From DASVCN01 sp040905665 (lineage in GTDB: Bacteria; Deinococcota; Deinococci; Deinococcales; Trueperaceae), in NCBI GenBank assembly GCA_040905665.1, contig JBBDRD010000027.1, forward strand, positions 1 to 64,000: 64,000 nt of DNA, read 5' to 3'. The notes beneath the pieces are model-generated. The model saw only the letters and a program-made list of their open reading frames with translations. It ran no database searches and was not told where the DNA came from. Each line of letters starts with the position of its first letter. The stretch's first letter is position 1. The position numbers were made by a program, and so were the translations under genes. Below are positions 59,651 through 64,000 of the stretch, one piece after another.

Positions 59651-60475
59651 GTGAAGCGCTCACATCCCCTCGCTACCGTCCTCGCGCACGTCCTGCTGCT
59701 GGCCGGTGCGTTCCTCATGCTCATCCCGTTGCTGTGGACGCTCTCGACCTCACTCAAGGCGCCTGGAACCGAGTTCAGCCTGCCCGTGCGCTGGATCCCC
59801 GAAACCTGGCACCCCGGGAACTACCTGGAGGTTGCCCGGCTGGTGCCGCTCCCGCGCTGGTTCTTCAACTCGCTGGTGGTGGCCCTCGCCGCCACATTTG
59901 GTCAGATGCTAACCGGCTCTATGGCCGGTTACGCCTTCGCCAGGCTGAGGTTCCGAGGGCGCGACACGATCTTCCTGCTCTTCCTGGCCACGATGATGAT
60001 CCCTCCACAGGTGACCATCATCCCGCTCTTCATCATCGTTCGCGCCTTCGGTTGGTACGACAGCTATCCGGGCCTGATCGTCCCCGGGCTCTTTGGGGCC
60101 TTTAGCGTCTTCATCATGAGACAGTTTTTCCTGACGATTCCCGAAGAGCTCGAGGACGCCGCCAGGATCGACGGGGCCAACCATTGGCAGATCTACTGGC
60201 GGATAATGCTGCCCCTCTCGGGCCCCGCACTCGCCACGCTGGGCACCTTTACCTTCATGACCTTCTGGAACTCGTTCCTCTACCCGCTCGTCATCACCCG
60301 GCGGGAAGAGATGCGCACCCTACCGGTGGGCCTTAGCGTCTTCCGAGACACCTTCACGACCGAATGGACGCTGCTGACGGCGGGCCTGGTCATGAGCCTC
60401 ATCCCCGTCGTCATCGCCTTCCTGTTGGGGCAGAGGTACTTCGTCAGGGGCATCACGATGACGGGGCTAAAGTAG
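59651..60475 (+). CDS. ABC sugar transporter permease (MalG type)
   Basis: A 274-residue permease with six predicted helices, GTG start 6 bases after the partner gene. Typical marks are L-W-T-L-S-T-S-L-K after the first helix, and the EAA loop I-P-E-E-L-E-D-A-A-R-I-D-G-A. A palindromic GGTCGACC and a matching GGTCGAC (60,478-60,496) just after the stop form a 7-base-pair hairpin with a 4-base loop, possibly marking the message end. No ATPase gene follows, so the importer must use a shared ATPase. Confidence 0.93.
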   Translation: MKRSHPLATVLAHVLLLAGAFLMLIPLLWTLSTSLKAPGTEFSLPVRWIPETWHPGNYLEVARLVPLPRWFFNSLVVALAATFGQMLTGSMAGYAFARLRFRGRDTIFLLFLATMMIPPQVTIIPLFIIVRAFGWYDSYPGLIVPGLFGAFSVFIMRQFFLTIPEELEDAARIDGANHWQIYWRIMLPLSGPALATLGTFTFMTFWNSFLYPLVITRREEMRTLPVGLSVFRDTFTTEWTLLTAGLVMSLIPVVIAFLLGQRYFVRGITMTGLK

Positions 60476-60631
60476 TTGGTCGACCTTCTGGTCGACTTGC
60501 CGGAGCGAAGTGGAATCCTCACCATCTGCGCCATAGCTCGTGACGCGAAACGAGTCCTCGGCGCTCTGGAGTGACAGCATGAGGCGGCTCGCTGAATGGG
60601 CTGCAGCCCCGTTTCTAATAGCACGGACATC

Positions 60632-60646
60632 GTTATACGTTATACT
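60632..60646 (+). promoter_or_regulatory. tandem GTTATAC repeat overlapping the HigBA promoter
   Basis: GTTATAC occurs twice in tandem (60,632-60,638 and 60,639-60,645). The second copy overlaps TATACT (60,641-60,646), a good -10 box placed 9 bases before the toxin ATG at 60,656. A repeated site over the promoter is what HigA-type autorepression needs. The message would be leaderless. Confidence 0.55.
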
Positions 60647-60655
60647 GACGGGCAG

Positions 60656-60949
60656 ATGATCGGCTCCTTCGCTGACTCTGGGACCGAAGACGTTTTCAAC
60701 GGGCGAAGCACGAGGGCGAGTCGCACTGCTTGTCCTGAGCGCCTCTGGAGCGTAGCGCGCCGAAAGCTTGACCAGTTGAACCAGGCGGCCGAATTGTTTG
60801 ATCTGCGCGCTCCTCCCGGTAATCGCCTGGAGGCATTGAGTGGGGACCGGAAGGGGCAGTACAGCATCCGGGTGAACGACAGGTATCGTGTCTGTTTTCG
60901 TTGGAGCGAGCGGGTCGCGGAGAGCGTGGAGATCGTTGACTACCACTAG
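60656..60949 (+). CDS. higB: HigB-type toxin (RelE superfamily)
   Basis: A 97-residue RelE-fold toxin. The start I-G-S-F-A-D-S-G-T-E-D-V-F matches HigB, and the conserved end is G-N-R-L-E-A-L-S-G-D-R-K-G-Q-Y-S-I-R-V-N-D-R-Y-R-V-C-F. HigB cleaves mRNA on the ribosome; the basic and aromatic residues of the C-terminal strand are present. The ATG at 60,656 is taken instead of an upstream in-frame codon because the promoter lies immediately ahead. The toxin-before-antitoxin order is usual for higBA. The gene looks complete and functional. Confidence 0.92.
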   Translation: MIGSFADSGTEDVFNGRSTRASRTACPERLWSVARRKLDQLNQAAELFDLRAPPGNRLEALSGDRKGQYSIRVNDRYRVCFRWSERVAESVEIVDYH

Positions 60950-60962
60950 GAAGGTGAGGTAG

Positions 60963-61268
60963 ATGACCAGAGTGCCGACCAATAGGCCACCAACTCATCC
61001 CGGTGAGATGTTACGCGAGGAGTTCCTGGGGCCGCTTGAAATGACGCAGAAGGAGTTGGCTGTGCGAATCAAGGTGTCGTACCCTAGAGTGAATGAGTTG
61101 GTTCATGGCAAGCGTGGCGTAACTCCTGACACCGCTCTCAGGCTAGCTCGTTTGTTCGGCACCACGCCAAGCTTCTGGTTGAACGGCCAAATCGCCTGGG
61201 ATCTTTATCAGGCGATGCGTTCCTCGGGAGCAGAAGAGATCGAAAAGATCGAGCCGGTTTTCGACTGA
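60963..61268 (+). CDS. higA: HigA-type antitoxin
   Basis: A 101-residue antitoxin with the HigA opening P-P-T-H-P-G-E-M-L-R-E-E-F and a helix-turn-helix (T-Q-K-E-L-A-V-R-I-K-V-S-Y-P-R-V-N-E-L). The conserved T-P-S-F-W-L-N-G-Q follows. It neutralises HigB and represses the pair by binding the promoter, probably at the tandem repeat at 60,632-60,646. It begins 13 bases after the toxin stop behind GGAAGGTGAGG. Confidence 0.93.
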   Translation: MTRVPTNRPPTHPGEMLREEFLGPLEMTQKELAVRIKVSYPRVNELVHGKRGVTPDTALRLARLFGTTPSFWLNGQIAWDLYQAMRSSGAEEIEKIEPVFD

Positions 61269-61313
61269 CGATCACGCTCCTGTAGCTGCAGTCGATTCTC
61301 AGCATGAGCCCCT

Positions 61314-63540
61314 CTAAGTGCTTGTCAAGTCCGTGCGGGAGGTTGTCAAGAGTGAACGATGCTCCATCGAATCCTCCGCCCCTGCAACGATAGCCGCCAA
61401 CTCCCCCAACGTCATCCCCTTCCCCTCCTCCAACAGCCGTTCCGCCGCCTGACGGTCGATTCGCTCGAGCGCCCGTCGCCGCCCCTCCTCCAACTCCTGC
61501 GCAGATAGTCGCGGCAGCCGCATCTCCATCGACCGGCAGGAGGCCTTGACAAAGCCGATCAGCCTCAGCGCCGCATCTGGATGCCCAGACGCTACTTCCA
61601 GTCCGACGGCTGCGGTCAGCTCCGTCGTGAACGTCCAGCGGTTCTCCACCTTCGCCAGCTGAGCCAGCGCGGCCCCCAGCCTCTCCCGCGCCAGCTCGTG
61701 CCGTCCGCGTCTGAGCGCAATCCTGCCCAGGGTGCTGAACGAGGTGGAGAGCGCCTGCTCGTCCGCCAGCTCTCGTTTGAGCGCCATGCTGCGCTCCACG
61801 TACTCCTGAGAGCCGTCGAGTTCGCCCAACGCGTAACAGGCGGTGCCAAGGTTGTGCTGGGCGTAGGCGATCCCCTGCTTCTCGCCCATCGCTTGCTTGT
61901 GCTGGAGGCTCTCCAGCAGCAGCCCGCGCGCCTTTTCGAAGTGGCCGCCGTGCAGCAGGTTGACGCCCATGTTGTTGAGGGTGGCCGAGAGCCCCCAGTT
62001 GTCACCCAGAACCCTCTGCAGCTCGAGGCACTGCTCATAAAAGGCTGCCGCCCTATCGATCTCCCCTCGCTTGCTGGCCAGCAGGCCCAGGCTGTGCAGG
62101 GCGTCCGCGCGCAACTGCGGGTTTTCGCACTCTTCTGCGATCGCGAGCGCTTCCTCGTACAACGCCCGGGCCCGGCTGTACTCGCCGAGCTCCTGGGCGA
62201 GCGTTCCGGCGCGGTGCAGGGCCTTGGCACGCACATATGGGGCAACAACGCGGCCCTCTGCCCTAGCCAGCTGTGCCTCGGTTCGCTCCAGCCCCTCTCG
62301 ATAGGCGCCGCGGATCCACCAGAACATCTGCAACGACGCGGCGATCCTCAACCCGGGCTCGGCGTCATCGTCATCCAGGCAGTACTCCAGTGCAGCGCGA
62401 AGATTATCGCGCTCCCCGCCCAGGCGCTCGAGCCACTCAACCTGCCGGTCGCCCCTCAGCCCTGATTCCCCATCCTGGGCGAGGGCGACGAAGTGGCGAA
62501 CGTGCCGCCGACGGGCGTCACGAAGATCCTCCGGGTCCTCCCTGAGCCGCTCGAGGGCGTACTCGCGGGTTACCTCTAGCACTCGAAAGCGGCCGGCGCC
62601 CCCGCGTTCGATGAGCGACTTGCCGGCTAGCGACAGGAGCGTTTGCAGGTCGCAGTCCGCTATCTCCCGGGCGAGATCGCGGGTGAAGCCGCCGCGAGCC
62701 AGTGACAGGCGCCGCAGGGCCCGCTGCTCGGCGGGGGAGAGCAGGCTCCACGAGTGTGAAAACACCGCGCGCAAACTGCCCTGACGCTCGGCGTCGCGTC
62801 CTTCGCCTGAGCCCAGGATGTCGTAGGAGCGTTCCACTTCGTCCGCGATCTCGCCGCAGCTGAGGAGCTGGGTCCAGGTCGCGGCCAGCTCCAGGCCAAG
62901 CGGAGCGCCCTCGAGAAGCCGGCACAAGCGCAGTACGTGATCGAGCTCGCGCTCCAGGTCGATTCTCAAACCGGCCTGGCGCGCCCGTTGCTGGAATAGC
63001 CGAGGCGCATCGAAGAGTGCGGCTTCCTGGGCCGAGAGGGATGCGTCGGGAAAGGTGAGGCCAGACAGAGCGACGACCCACTCATTGGCTGCGGACAGCC
63101 GGTGGCGGGATGTAACCAGCACCGTGAGGTGAGGGCAGGACTCCAAGAGGCTCGAGATCGGCTCGTTCACGCCGCTCAGCTGCTCAACGTTGTCAAGTAC
63201 CAACAGCACGTGCTTGCTGCCCAGTTCCTCTCGGACGCTGCCTAGCGCCTTGCCGGCGTCTGGAACTTCGAGGGCTAGAGTGTCGGCAATAGCGCCCGGG
63301 ACCTCGTCTGCTTCACGCAGTGCCTCGAGGCCCACGAAGAACACGCCGTCTGGGAAGGCGCCGGCGGTTAGGGCACGACGAGCCGCTTCGAGGGATAAGC
63401 GAGTCTTGCCTATTCCCCCTGGACCAACCAGGGTGAGCAAACGCCGATCAGGCAGCGTGAGGGAGTGTGAAAGTTCGCCCAGCTCCAACTCACGGCCCAC
63501 GAAGGCGCCACCGCGCTTAGGCAGCCCTTCCCCAACCGCG
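61314..63540 (-). CDS. STAND-type ATPase with TPR repeats, N-terminally truncated
   Basis: About 740 residues of an AfsR/LuxR-like signal-transduction ATPase. From its right end: F-V-G-R-E-L-E, then Walker A G-P-G-G-I-G-K-T-R, Walker B L-L-V-L-D-N-V-E and V-L-V-T-S-R-H, a winged-helix region, then six or more TPR-like repeats (for example A-L-Y-E-E-A-L-A-I-A-E). The usual N-terminal output domain (DNA-binding, cyclase or BTAD) is absent. The open frame runs on to 63,674, but those 45 residues are antisense to calcium-repeat coding sequence and not protein-like. The gene therefore lost its 5' end at about 63,540 and probably its start signals. Confidence 0.8.
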
Positions 63541-63548
63541 CCTCCTTC

Positions 63549-64000
<452 letters not shown>

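Overview
The window is about 60% GC and densely coded on both strands. It looks like a chromosomal stretch of a free-living bacterium, most likely from the Deinococcus-Thermus lineage (a Truepera-like relative). Three things suggest this: the two ABC sugar-binding proteins have signal peptides ending in A-Q without a lipobox cysteine, several promoters lie only 8-15 bases from the start codon (leaderless style), and the gene complement is that of a heterotrophic sugar user. This assignment is inferred, not proven.

Region 1 (84-24,590) is a large DNA-modification and defence island. It reads mainly rightward in three blocks, separated by single leftward genes. Block A (1,685-15,492) is a tightly overlapping series: a giant Eco57I/PglX-type adenine methylase, a phospholipase D-SNF2 helicase fusion, an HNH-like protein, a Vsr-type nicking endonuclease, a GHKL (MutL/MORC-like) ATPase, two unknown proteins and a Dcm-type cytosine methylase. 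Block B (17,048-19,383) is a compact SF1 helicase-like ATPase translationally coupled to an unknown protein. Block C (20,079-24,220) is a repeat/acidic protein coupled to a DrmD-like SNF2 helicase. A DGQHR (DndB-like) gene and a PC4-like ssDNA-binding protein gene lie between the blocks on the minus strand. The set has pieces of DISARM (adenine methylase, DrmD, PLD) without drmA or drmB, plus a cytosine-methylase/Vsr/GHKL set. It matches no complete system I know and is the best candidate for an undescribed system. A membrane DUF697-like coiled-coil protein, an Ada-zinc-finger-like small protein and a dead UvrD fragment lie at the edges.

Region 2 (25,101-33,600) is an accessory block bracketed by two paralogous 179-residue proteins of unknown function. 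It contains an ADP-ribosylglycohydrolase, two unknown genes (one perhaps OGG-fold), a phosphatase-like/YbjN protein split by an amber codon, a MerR regulator, a von Willebrand A-macro domain fusion also split by an amber codon, and an M28 peptidase. ADP-ribose chemistry recurs.

Region 3 (33,630-47,708) has two envelope proteins and a PNKP-like HAD phosphatase, then a long carbohydrate operon: binding protein, two permeases, DUF4127, LacI regulator, FAD oxidoreductase, TIM-barrel protein, sugar isomerase/epimerase and Gfo/Idh/MocA dehydrogenase. A clear promoter with a LacI-type operator precedes it, and a baeRF-type release-factor-like gene follows. No ABC ATPase is present, so a shared one elsewhere is expected.

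Region 4 (47,702-56,940) is looser and contains several broken or frameshifted genes (nucleotidyltransferase, DUF1579, SelA-like PLP enzyme, possibly the TspO N-terminus) beside intact DUF2726, DUF72, glutamine-amidotransferase-like and GH3 glycosidase genes. One frameshift sits in a six-base homopolymer, so sequencing error is a live alternative to decay.

Region 5 (57,165-64,000) has a second binding-protein/two-permease sugar importer, a HigBA toxin-antitoxin pair, and a STAND ATPase-TPR regulator whose N-terminus is cut off where it meets a divergently read thrombospondin type-3-like calcium-repeat gene that runs off the right edge.
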